From the NCBI GenBank assembly GCA_033439255.1, contig CM065884.1, positions 1,612,001 to 1,676,000 of the forward strand: a stretch of 64,000 nt of DNA, written 5' to 3'. A model generated the notes under the pieces. It had not been told where the DNA came from, did not search any database, and saw only the letters and a list, made by a program, of their open reading frames with translations. Numbering within the stretch: position 1 is the first letter of the stretch; each line of letters opens with the position of its first letter. This document shows positions 22,957 to 38,600 of the stretch, in pieces. The translations under genes were made by a program, and so were the position numbers. Source of the stretch: Hericium rajendrae (lineage: Eukaryota > Basidiomycota > Agaricomycetes > Russulales > Hericiaceae).

Positions 22957-24286
22957 ATGAGCTCAAGTACGTACCACTCTGCCTCATTAATGAGCCTGTT
23001 CATCATCCTTGCCATTCATTGCAGGCGATATCACGAAGAACCCGTTCGCATCCACAGGTTCTCTTGACACAAATCCCTTTGATGACCCTTTCGCCGACCG
23101 AACGTCGCAGTACTCCCATGAAACACAGGCCCGTCAAGTAGAGCTCAGTGAGCGTGAGCGCGATCTTGAGCGAAGAGAGCAGGAACTCAACAACAAGGCT
23201 GAGTACATCAGGAAACACGGCCGCAACAATTGGCCGCCATGTACGTCCCCTTGTTGCGAGATGCCTACCGCTACTAATATCTTTGCAGTTTATCCCTTGA
23301 TATTTCATTCCATTGCAGACGAGATTCCAGATGCATCCAAACCGCTCATCACGCGATTGTACCAACTATGGCTGGTCCTATTTGGTACCCTAATCATTAA
23401 CATGGTCGCATGCATCTTCATCCTCACGTCTGGAGCGTCTGACGGCGGTAAAGATCTTGGTGCAAGCATTGGGTACGTCGACGCGTCTTTGGAATATACG
23501 AGCATCTTTAATGACAATGTTGTAATAGTTACATCTTTGTTATTGGGGCTCTTTCGTTCCTCCTCTGGTACAGGTGAGTCGAAATATCAACGCGCCAAGG
23601 CAAATCTCACGTCTCAACTTCAGACCAATATATAACGGCTACATGAAGGTGAGACTGATTGACTTCTTCGCCATTATTGTGAACTGAAGCTCTTGGATAG
23701 GAACAAGCCTTATATTACTGTGTGACATATCTCTACGACATGGCATTTCTTCGGCTGACGCAATCTACAGACATCTACTTTTTCTTCTGCGGATGGCATC
23801 TGGTGTTCTCTATTTATATGTAAGCTCGGAGAAAATTCAGTGCACATCCACAGAACTTATTTCCATCTTCCTTACAGGATCATCGGCATACCGAGGCAAG
23901 TTGATTACTCGCTCAACGGTTGGGATGCCCAATGATCACATATATCTGCAGCACGGGATCGGCCGGTCTCATTCGTACTATCCAAATGTACTCGCGACCC
24001 GCGTTGGTTGCAGCCATTCTTGGCACAATTGCAACAGTAGGATGGACGTTGCAAGGCCTTGGTCTGGCGTTCTATTATCGACAGGTGCGTGACTATGGTC
24101 TCCTCGTGTCAAAGCTCGCCGTTCATAGAATTTTATCAGATATGGATGCACCACACGGCAGCAGGCCATACCGTAAACAAGGTACGCACTGTCGCGATTC
24201 AGGGACTCGACGTGTCTGACGCATGAACCCAGGCCAAGACAGAGCTTGCGTCGCATGGGGCGAAGGCATACTTTACACGTGGCTGA
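22957..24286 (+). CDS. Secretory carrier-associated membrane protein (SCAMP)
   Basis: Four-helix membrane protein of the post-Golgi and endosomal recycling pathway. The first coding exon is 10 nt (22957..22966) and joins over a 58-nt intron. The cytosolic N-terminus has Asn-Pro-Phe repeats (KNPFAST, TNPFDDPF), the EH-domain ligands of SCAMPs. A charged coiled segment with RERDLERREQEL follows. After NNWPP the membrane core begins with YPLIFHSIADEIPDASKP, then LWLVLFGTLIINMVACIFIL, GALSFLLWYRPIYNGYMK (the cytosolic E-peptide equivalent) and IYFFFCGWHLVFSIYMIIGI. The last exons give HHTAAGHTVNKAKTELASHG. The intron at 23896..23951 has a GC donor. Every junction is in frame. Confidence 0.93.
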
Positions 24287-24539
24287 GATGTTGTGCGATT
24301 ATGTTTTCCTTTAATTGTGTGTATGGAATATGTAATCGGATCGCATGCATCGTGTCGGTGTGGATATGGACAATGACATATGATGTGTTGCCAATTGCCT
24401 CGTGCTTTGTGCCGTTGTGCTTTGCTTCAATTGTTCGGCGTGTATTGTTTAGTAAGATTTCGGTGGCTACAGCTTTCTGATATTGGTCGGAGTTTGAAGC
24501 GAGGAAGCGTTATCGCTGAAAACTGACAGCGTCTTGCTC

Positions 24540-24811
24540 TCAACAACCATCATCATCTAAGGTACGTCCATCTCCCTCCTGACCTTCGTCTGTCGTCGTG
24601 CTCACCGTTGAGCACGATTCGTGAACAGCAAAAAGCCATTCAAAAAATTTTCAAAAAACCCAGTCTCGAAGCGGTTGTTTCGTCTCTTTCCTGTGTATGT
24701 TCTACTTCTGATCATCTCCCCTGGTTCTGCTCATTCATCGCGCGCATATAGTCGCAGAAAAAGTTCATAAAGCAGTAACGACCCCACACCAACACCCAAA
24801 AAAAAATCAAA
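24540..24811 (+). promoter_or_regulatory. PAB1 leader with A-rich tracts and a probable 5' UTR intron
   Basis: A GTACGT donor near 24563 and an AG acceptor near 24630 suggest an intron in the untranslated leader. The mature leader then carries three A-rich blocks, at about 24629-24660, 24755-24775 and directly before the ATG (an A9 run at 24798-24806). In animals PABP binds an A-rich stretch in its own mRNA leader and represses translation. The same arrangement here suggests, but does not prove, autoregulation. Confidence 0.5.
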
Positions 24812-27182
<2,371 letters not shown>

Positions 27183-27603
27183 GAAAGCATTGTGAAGTAC
27201 TTGTACTAGGCAGTGAAGTGTATTTTTCCTTGTCTTACTCATAAGCTTTCGGACTTCCCCTCGTTCTCGCTCTGTCTTCTCCTTGTTGTTCATCCTTGTG
27301 ACTGCTGCTATAACCCCCTTTTCATCCTGTCCTTTTAGCTTCGCTTGTCTCGCCCTTGTTCAGCGCCTTGCTTCAACGGGTTTAGTGGTGGTCGTTCCTT
27401 TGTGTACTTTGAGGAATAGAGATGATACAACTGCTTTACGATGTGTGTGTTTGTACGAATGGAATTGGAAATGATGGTATACAAAGGGGTATGTGTATGA
27501 TAACAAGATTTCCAGAACAATCCGCGTGACAGAAAGTACAGAATGATTCCCCAGATCCAAATGAATGTGGTCCGAAATGATACATGCGATCCTGGCTTAA
27601 TTA
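27183..27603. other. Convergent 3' spacer, mostly PAB1 3' UTR
   Basis: T-rich and C/T-rich in the plus sense, as expected of a fungal 3' untranslated region, then AT-rich toward the end of the minus-strand methyltransferase. No exon seen. Confidence 0.4.
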
Positions 27604-28970
27604 TTACATACTCTTGATAGCATGGACGACATGAAGGCGGCTAGCAATGTGCACGAGGGGATAGTAGAGATCGCGCTGAGCCTCCGCGACGAGAGTTTTG
27701 ACCTGTGGTTCCGGGAGTCCTGATGAAAGAAGCATCGGGCGAACGGCATGCATTAGCAGATCGTGATTCTGCCATGCGAGTTGACCGACGGTGAGAAGCG
27801 TCGGATCTGAATGAATGTCCATAAGTGTCTGAGCAAGCACAAGGCTCCCGTCAACAGAAGCATGTGGTGCATCACCTTTTGGCCAGAAGCCGATGGGAAT
27901 ATCAGCATGCTGCTGTAAGACATGCTCATACCATCCCGTTTCGTAGAGCAAGTCCCCCATGCGCGGAGGGACCGTGACATCAATCCCGTTCTTGGTGAGA
28001 CAGCGCTGGTACTCTTCCGTGAGCCTGCACCAGCCCGGTATCCCGGACTTGGCAGAAACGGAAGCGAGCTTGCCGTCTGCGATGGGATACAAATCACACT
28101 CCATTAGGATAAGAAGTCCGCCGGGACGCAGGAGCCGCGTCAATTCATGTAAGAAATGAGGGTAGTTATGGATCTGAAATACTTAATGTTAGTGGATGCC
28201 GGCATCCTTATACGGAATCGGGGAGCGAAGACCTACACCGGTATGCATGTTCCGTGCATGGATGACATCGTAGGAATTCGACGGGTAAGGAAGGCAGTAG
28301 GTATCGAGATCGCAGAGTTCGAACCTATAGAGTTTCGGTTAAAACGGCAATCTTCTACAAGGACAACGCCGCGCGTACGTGCAATTCGGGGGAACGAGGC
28401 TGTCAGATAAAGTATGCATCAACCCAAAAATGCGCCAAAGAACGAGACGGCTGCCGTACCGTGGTTGTAAGGGGGCGAGGTCTACACCAGTGACTTCGAC
28501 ATGTGGAAATTCGTCCGCCATATCAATGGCCCTGTAGGGAAGATGTCATGATGCCATTGGCAATTCCGTCGAGGGCACTAAGAGGCACACCAGAGGCTAT
28601 GCACTCACCAAAGGCCGCCGCCCGTACCCAGGTCCAGTACTCGGAGTTTATCCTTGCCCAGAGTGCGCGCGCGCTCGGGCGATAAGAGCTCCTTGACGGG
28701 CCCGACATAATTTTGGTTACCCAGGACGAACTTTATCATCCTGTGGAAGAGCTCAAATCGCTGCACAGGACGCGGACCAAGCGCCGCTCGTCACGAAGCA
28801 CTCGGCACTGATGAAACATGCGGACGCACCTTGACTTCATCATCATCAGCAGGCATGATGTACGAGCAGTTGAGCACATTGCAGCGCCTGCCACAAACAT
28901 CCCGGAAATAGCGCTCGTTCTCGTCGGGCCCTATAGACGTGAGCTCGGGGTCGCGACACCGTGCGCACAT
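27604..28970 (-). CDS. LaeA/velvet-type SAM-dependent methyltransferase
   Basis: Class I methyltransferase of the large fungal group related to LaeA, often linked to secondary metabolism or development; the substrate is unknown. Exons join in frame. The N-terminal block reads ERYFRDVCGRRCNVLNCSYI, then FELFHRMIKFVLGNQNYVGP. The SAM site is RVLDLGTGGGLWAIDMADEF (split by an intron), followed by EVTGVDLAPLQPR, LVPPNCTFELCDLD, YDVIHARNMHTGIHNYPHFL and RLLRPGG, the last being motif post-II/III. The C-terminal half (PHASVDGSLVLAQTL and onward) is helical as in relatives. I chose the ATG at 28970 because it precedes the conserved N-terminal block; further upstream exons cannot be excluded. Confidence 0.85.
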
Positions 28971-29323
28971 CGCCAAGTCTCTCTTCTGAGACGGCGCGGG
29001 CCAGAGGAGGGGACGGAGCACGCGAGTGGCGGAGGAATGGGAGATGCTCGGGGTGGGACATTGGACTATATAGCTTGGGAGTGTATTCAGTACACACATA
29101 TGCGTCCACAAGATCCATCGGGTGCTTGAGTTCACGATTTCAAATGTGGGAACCTTGTCCGGAAACCTTGCTCCTGCGTTGCGGTAGACGTGCCTGCCCT
29201 GTCGCACCACCCCCGCATCATATGCGCGCTCCCAAGCAGATCCACGCGACAGTCATCTTCTCGATCAACAATTCCGAATCAATCGCTACAGTCTACTTTA
29301 CAAGCAATACTCCAGACAGGACC

Positions 29324-31882
29324 CTACTCAATCGGCTTGATGTCGTGTACAAACACTGTCCGTGTGGCGTCCCCGTGCCAACCCCTATTGCCACTCGCGC
29401 TCACCAGGAAACGAGCAGCCGGATCGATTACTGTCAGTGGAACCACCGGTGCAGGGATGAAGGCGCTCATTAGCGGACGGATCCTCGCAGTTTCCGAAGA
29501 GTAAACTCAAAGAGTCCAGCTTACACATTTGCGAGATGATTCCCCCATGGTGACCCGGGATGATCTTAAATTGGACTCTTCCTTTGACGTCCCCTTCACC
29601 AGCTTCGGCAGCGTTCCACAAGCGGATATTGTCATTTGATGCGCTGCAAAAATATCAGAACAGTCGTGTGCATGCTGCGGGTCGCCAAGCAAGGCTAAAA
29701 GAGCGCGGGGCGCATTACGACCACCGTGCCTCCTGCTCGGGAATGACAAAGTTCAGGGAAAGAAGATAACTTACCAGGCAATGTGCCGACCATCCGGAAA
29801 GGCGGCTACACAGCTCACAACACCTGAGCTAATTGGATTCTTGAGCGTCTTCCACAGGCGCGGAGTTTCACTTGGACCCGATCGGCCGAGCTGCCTCACG
29901 TCCCATATATCGATGGTTCCGTTTCGCCTCCCGGCATAGATCTGAGCGCCATTCATAGCCCAACATGCCTACAAGAATAGATAACGCCATCGAGATCAAA
30001 TTAAAACGTGGAAAGCTCCACCAAAACGATGCGGCAATCAAACTTGAGAATATACTTACGGACAAACACCATGGTGGTGTCTTCTCGCTCATCCATAGTC
30101 TTCCTACCCCGCGACCAGGGGTTGGGTCTGCAACTCGGCAATCCCATAGGATCACCTGTCCGTCCATATATGCAGTCATCATAATGTCCGGTGAGAACGC
30201 AGCGAAGGAGGTGTGATCGAGGACGGGAGGCGCGTTTTTAGGTGCGGGAGCGGCTGCTGACACAGTTTTAGGTGCAGGTGTCGAACCGAAGAACGCAGGT
30301 GTTGGCAAATGAAGCATTGGACCGGGAAGCAGTAGTGGGGCCGGTCGTCGAAGCTTGGGTGGATTGCTGCCCCGACGGAGAAGGCGGCGAAGTGTCTGGT
30401 TCGCCTTCTGCATCAGGTTCGTCGTCAAACAGTGGATCATACGACGTGTCGGATTTCGCGTCTGCATCAGTGGCCTGCGTCGCGGGAGCAATCGTTGACT
30501 CCCTCGGGTTTTGAGTGAACTGCGCTGGTGCATCAGAGGAATTGGTGAGGGTTGTGGATGTAGCCGTAAAGGCGGTCTCTTGGGTTGCCGAATAGCTTGT
30601 GTCCGGTTGAGCCATTTCATTCAGGGGTGCAGTTTCCTGGCTAGTCGGCTGCACGCTGCCCGACATGCTGAGGTGATATGGCGAAGGGGTGGTTGGGTAA
30701 GTAGAGGTCAGCGGACGTACTTGAGTGCGGCCACTTGCGCTCCATGTGTTCGGAAGCGACGAACAATTTGTCCCGTATTCAAATCCCATTGCTGGGTGAG
30801 AATTACGGAAGATGAAACACGTCTTCCCATATGACCCGGGAGAAGAACGTACCAGAGCATTGCCGTCCCAGCCTGCAGAGAAGAAGCCCTTCTCGTCGTG
30901 CTGAAGACACAAGGCAGAAACGGGACCGCGGTGAGCTTCCATGGTGTGAAAAATTCTTCCCGGCTCGTGACGAATCGTGTACAAATTGATATTTCCTGCC
31001 TGTAGCGCGTAGGCGTGAGTGAAATTTCTAGAATATCAAGTCGTAGAGCACCAACATTCGAGCCTGCTAGTCCCCACAGCGCGTCCCCATGAATGGCTAG
31101 GCTGTGCACGGGAGCCAGTTCTAGATCCCCGACATTACTTCGCGTTCCGGGGTTCTCCCACCAGGATCTGATTTGACCTGCCTTCAGGATCCCCTCGACG
31201 ACGCCCGCATGATGGCGCTGAGGAGCGGTGAGAAAGACCTTGCCATTCACGGCGGAAAAGATGTCATAGTCTCGAACGTAGCCATCATCAGATCCTGTAA
31301 GCAGATGAAGCATGCAAGGGGTGGCGGCAAGAGAATGCGTTGGCACAGGATGTGGGAGGGCGCATATGGCCTCGACCGTGTAAGATTTCGGAAACAGAAC
31401 AGCGGGTCGGAGGAGTGCACGTCGTGCAAGAGCAGGAGAGAGCGATGGAGCTCTACTCGGGGGGGTAGGAGCTGCAAATGAGAAGAAATAAGTCTTATTT
31501 TATTTTCTACAGCCTAAGGAACCCCGCAAATTTGGATATCACCTTTGGACGCAGGTGGAGGTTCAGCGGGCGTAGTGGTTGCTTGGCCGGCTGGAAGTGC
31601 AGAGGCCTGGCTTGCTGCAGGCGCCTCCTCATCTTCGTCGTCATCGTCTGAGCCATCGTCTGAGTCGTCCTCCTCAGAGTCCTGTAGAACATTAGCGGGA
31701 CGTGATGTTGAATGTCAGCGGTTCCCGTTCTTACCGTGGTCTCCGTCTGAAGCCTCTTCTGCGCCGGCTTCGATAGCGTCGAGAATATCTTCGTCGATTT
31801 CATCCTCAACATCGTCTGCGTCGAAATCGACGTCCTCAATGTTCTCGCCGTCATCTTCCGGGTCACTGTCAGTGTTCGCCAT
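29324..31882 (-). CDS. SPT8: SAGA complex subunit Spt8 (WD-repeat)
   Basis: TBP-interacting WD40 subunit of the SAGA coactivator. The N-terminus is strongly acidic (NTDSDPEDDGENIEDVDFD and onward). The propeller shows YTVEAICALPHPVPTHSLA, TGSDDGYVRDYDIF, NINLYTIRHEPGRIFHTME, GFFSAGWDGNALQWDLNTGQ, QIYAGRRNGTIDIWDVRQLG, SSGVVSCVAAFPDGRHIA and NDNIRLWNAAEAGEGD. It ends with the family motif HDIKPIE. Two spots are uncertain. Near 30300-30345 the frame changes between YDPLFDDEPDAEG... and PTPAFFGSTPAPK; here one base too many (or two too few) is required, opposite to the other breaks in the window. At 31660..31734 an acceptor 22 nt downstream of the obvious CTACAG must be used to stay in frame. 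The start is 99 bp from the divergent SRP54 start. Confidence 0.92.
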
Positions 31883-31981
31883 GGCGGGGTCGGGTGACGG
31901 AATAGGAAAGAGAATTACCCGAATAAGGCAGAGGTTGCGCATGAAGGAGGGCGGGGAAGTTTCCCACGCCTACTACTTGTC
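31883..31981. promoter_or_regulatory. Shared divergent promoter of SPT8 and SRP54
   Basis: Only 99 bp separate the two start codons, which point away from each other. Both leaders and both core promoters must lie within this interval or overlap coding sequence. No TATA box is evident, as expected of housekeeping genes. Confidence 0.5.
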
Positions 31982-34103
<2,122 letters not shown>

Positions 34104-34340
34104 GCAGGTTGAACGGCGATCAGGTAGACACATTGTATCCTTCTAGTCTCGAGTATGGAGATACCTGTAATATGGCCAGTCTCATATGTAATACAAACGC
34201 AAGAGGTATGAGTAAAAGCGTTTGCAGTGGGTCAGATTCCAGAAGCCTCGATGTGGCAAGCATGGCGTGTACACTTCCTCTGGGCACAAGCACGAGAACA
34301 CCGGCATATGTAAAGACCTGCTGACTTGGAGACAGCTGTC

Positions 34341-35206
34341 CTACCGTCCCTTGACCTTCTGCTCCTTTTTCCACCGCTTCTTCTGGACGGATGCGGCCGA
34401 CTTGTTTCCGAAGATGAACGCACTTGTATGTTTGTCGGCGCCCGTCTTCTTCGAAATGAGCGAAGTGCCTGCAAATGTGATCTGTGGCACACGACCAGGA
34501 AAAGCGTGCATCAGAGTTCCGAAGCATAACAGCATGAGTTCCAGTGTCATAGGACGCGGGAACGGGGTCTTCACTGAACGGTGGGAGCTTACCGTCCAAA
34601 GTCCCCAGACTCCGATCGTACCCATGCACAGAGCATAGACCACCGGCAGTCCACCTGCTCCGGGTGTATTGTAAGACAGAAACGCACTTGGAAGCGTCAC
34701 CGAAGTGAGGGTCACAAGAAGAGGGTGGCTCGGCAGCTCTTCCCTGGCTCGAACAGGGACGGGGTGTGGAGATGGAATCTGTCATACACCGCGAAATTTT
34801 CAGGGAAGAACTCGGCGTAAATATACGGGCGCATACGTGTAGGACGAGCGTCAAAGTAGTCCCGGCAAGCAGGATACCAAAGTGGAGGGCCAGAAACGAT
34901 TCGAGGGGCGTCAGGGTCTGAGACTCGTCTGCGGCGAAAAGGAGGATACGAGGCAAGAACGTAAGAACAGCCGACCACACGCCCAATCTGGAGGGAAAAA
35001 TCTGTGAGCGATGCGAGAACGTTACTAGTATCGATGGGGATGTGGGATCCCACAGACATGGATGCTGCAGTCCAACTCCAAACGGCCACGGCACTGTCAA
35101 CCCTGCCATCCTGAGCCGTCGGCGCATGTGAACTCGCGTCCGAATCCGCGTCGTATTCGCTGTTCTTCACCGTCGAGAGATCGTCCAATTCGATTGCACT
35201 GGACAT
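34341..35206 (-). CDS. Unrecognised small multi-pass membrane protein
   Basis: The N-terminus is acidic and cytosol-like ([19 protein letters not shown]...) followed by [12 protein letters not shown] 70-nt intron (about 34998..35067) with a strong TTTTCCCTCCAG acceptor and a TACTAGTAAC-like branch point joins this to [17 protein letters not shown], the first hydrophobic segment. Further hydrophobic segments follow ([53 protein letters not shown]). The C-terminus is strongly basic and soluble ([19 protein letters not shown], then [14 protein letters not shown]). This topology, about four helices with a Lys/Arg tail, suggests an ER or organelle membrane protein. I do not recognise a named family and propose no function. 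Confidence 0.75.
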
Positions 35207-35601
35207 TGCTGTGGTATTCAGACATCCACGTCCTCTGAAGAACGTCAATAATTCGCAGCCTGAGGTAAGTTGGTGAAGGAGCTGCGCGGCAAAGCGAGGC
35301 GGCTGTCTGCGCAACTGTACTGCCACTGGTGACATCATGCCATTCAGCTCATGTAACGCAATAACCATTCGCTGTGCTCTATATAATCTGGCGTTCAGAC
35401 CCAATATTCGTTCCTTCACGCAGACAAACGGCCGTCGAGAGAATGCTTGACACTCAGTACTATACAAATGCTGCACGTATAATATTTAAACTGGCCAACG
35501 TACATACAGTCGGAAAAACAAACATAAGTCCGCGCGCCAGCGGAATAACTGCGAGTGAGATATGTACACATAACAAAGCTATACAGCAATCAGTGGGTGA
35601 A

Positions 35602-38600
35602 TTACCAGGCTTGGGGTTGCTGGCCCCACCCTCCTGCATTTTGTATGAGAGCTGCTCGCTGCGGGTTCATACCGGCAGGGCCTGGCGGCTGCTGGGGTGG
35701 CTGTCCGAACTGCGCAGGTGTCTGGAAACCGTATGGCGTTTGTGGCGGAGGCATGGCGCCCCAATTCGGTGGCGGCAGGGGATATGCAGGCGTCACCGCA
35801 CCGAGAGCAGGATTGGGAGGTGCGCCATACGGGTTGGGCGTGCGTCCGACTTGGCGAGTCGACATGCGACCCGGCGTCGCTGATCCCAGTCCCGCAGCCG
35901 GTGTCCGGCCAGGAGTTCTCCCTCCATACGGTGTCTTGCCCCCCGCACCAGGCCCACCACCGCCAAGGTTTTGAGACTCATGTAGATGCCGAACCTTAAA
36001 CGCATCGCAGAGTTCAGGCACACCTGTCGCGGCCGTGTCGAACAAGTAGTATGCCTCCGGGGCAACGCGGACGGGCTAATGCATTGATAAGTAAAGGCAA
36101 GACACACAAAAGGTGGTGAAACACGTACCCAAGTCTGGACTGTCGAGTTTTTGTTGGCGAGGAAGCATAGATTGAAATGGCCTGGGCGCTTGCGATTTAA
36201 GGTGAAGCCATAGGCACTCTTTGACGGGTTCATCGCCACAAAGTTCTTCAGGAACAGATCTATAGCAAGATAAGGTGGTCAATCATAGAACAGCCAAGCC
36301 AAAGAGACGACTAGACTTACGGAGTTCATCTTCGGGACCGGCCTTGAACTTATCAAATGCCATGAGTTCTTCCACTCTCCGGGCCATGGCCTGGACATGG
36401 TTTACGATCACCTCGTCGAGATCGGAGAACTCGTATTTCCCTTCGACGATAAGCTTCCCGCCGATGCTCTGGCCCGTAGGATCCGCATTGGGTTCGACAA
36501 CGTCTAGGACGAAGCACGATATGAGCAGTCTCATCATAGATGCCAGCTAAAGATAGACTTTACCAATGTGTTGGAATAGCTTGTCGTCAACTTTCCAAGT
36601 GATGGCCAAGTGGTTGAGGCCCTTTGACGATGGCCGAATGACAGCGTCTCCGCGTTGCTGCTTGTCCAGATAGGCTTCCGCCTGCGCCGCATTGAAATTG
36701 TGGAAGTTAGGGTGCTTGATAACGCGCCGGGACTTCTCTACTTCAGCACGCTTCTTGCGAGCCTGCATCTCCTTATCGCGCTCCCATTGCGAGTGATTCC
36801 ACGCCTCATCGTGTTTCACTCGTCTGAACTGACTATCTCCAGTAGCGATATCGGAGGGCCGGGAAGACAGCTCGACGAAGAACGTGTCTTTCGATAGATC
36901 CAGCTTCACGTCGATTATGACACCGGGAAGAGTTTGGCCTTTCTTGACGACAGAGTCGACGTGCGCCGGGATTTGATCAGCGAGATACGTCAAGTTGATG
37001 AGCCCTTCGATGCCAGAGTCCAGGCGCACGATGACGGCGTTGCCTCTCTGCACTCTGAGAACTAATACTGAGACGATGAGTCCGACGCGCAATGTGCGTT
37101 CAGTCTCTCCAGACAGCATGGTGAGAACCTCCCATTCAGTGGGCGGCGGTAGCGGGCGTCGCAACTCAACGAAAGGCCTCAGCAATTCTGAACGAATGAC
37201 GTTGAGAACGTGGCGCTTTCGCTCGCCTCCGGACTCCATCAAACTGATAGCAAATCGTCAAGATTCAGCTCGTCCAGCTTCTTGACATTATCCGGATCGT
37301 TCATGATCTGCGTGACGACGTGCGAGGGATGTTCGCCGTGAACGTCTTCTTCGTCGAGCTCCAAAGCATCGGTGGCCATTTTCCGGGCAAGATCGTAATC
37401 CTCGGGATGAATACGAGTGCTGTCCAGAGGATCCTGCAAATCGGAATCCTCAAGCCGGTTCTTGGTGGACTTGCCGATACTGTCTTGAGGAATACGCAAG
37501 AAGCTCGCAGCATTGAGGAAGATCTTCGTAGTGAGAAGACCGGCCTTGATGAACTGATCACGATTGAGAAGATTCCCTCCCTGAAAATGTATTGAGCCTC
37601 ACTTTGATGAAAGACAATGAAGTTACGTACGAGAGACGCTATCTTCTTGACGAGAACCTGAGCTTTTCGAAGTCCTAACCCACCGACGAACGGTAAGAGA
37701 TGCTGATAATAGGGATCCGTGACGGCGCGGTTAATGTCGACGCCAACTTTATTGATGACATCGACAAAAACGCGCTCCAACGCCATCAGCAACTTGTCCC
37801 GAGGGACAAGCTGTTGATGGTCTTCCTCCAGAGTGATCGTCGTGATATCCGGTCCAAGCGCCGCATACTCGTTCAACGGGCTCTGAATGTACCTGGCGAG
37901 TCCCACACAGTATTTCGCGATAGGTGACAGCGCGGAATATTCTTCAGCTGCACGTTTACTGTGTTGGTATATCCTGGCCACCTCGTCGAGAACGTAGGCA
38001 ACTTGGATACGTGAGTAGTCCGCCTGGCTTGATTGCTCTTGCTCGACATAACCATCCTGCGGCGGCGGCGGGTGGACGATCTCCTTTATTCGTTGCGAGA
38101 GCTTTGTGGTCGCCATGCTGAATCCGCCGATGACAATGACATCAGGTCTGCGTCGACGGAGGATATCGTCCAGCTCCGCCCTAGAATCCGGATCGCTGAG
38201 GTTATCGATCTTCGTGTGTTCACGTAAACGACCAGCTTCGTCGACGAAAACCATGCTGATGGCATCCTTATGGGGGTCACCTTTACCCCATGACATTGCA
38301 AGGACGGCTGGTGTTTCTCCAGTCTGTAGGTCTGGAACTTTGAAGGGAGCGACATCAATGCGCTGATGCGTCCAGGTAAGTGACTGAATCAGGTACTATA
38401 TAATAGCGTACTTACTTCGCGAAGCGTTTCGGCACACCTCCAGGCCACCAGATCCTCAACTTCTTCACGGAGCCACTCGCGTGCCCATTTCGCGCCAATC
38501 GGGATAAGATGGTGTTCCAACGCCTCTGCCACGACACGCATGCGCTCAGCGTTCCACGTCTTCGCATTTTCGCTATAACTTTCGGATGAGAACGACTCCT

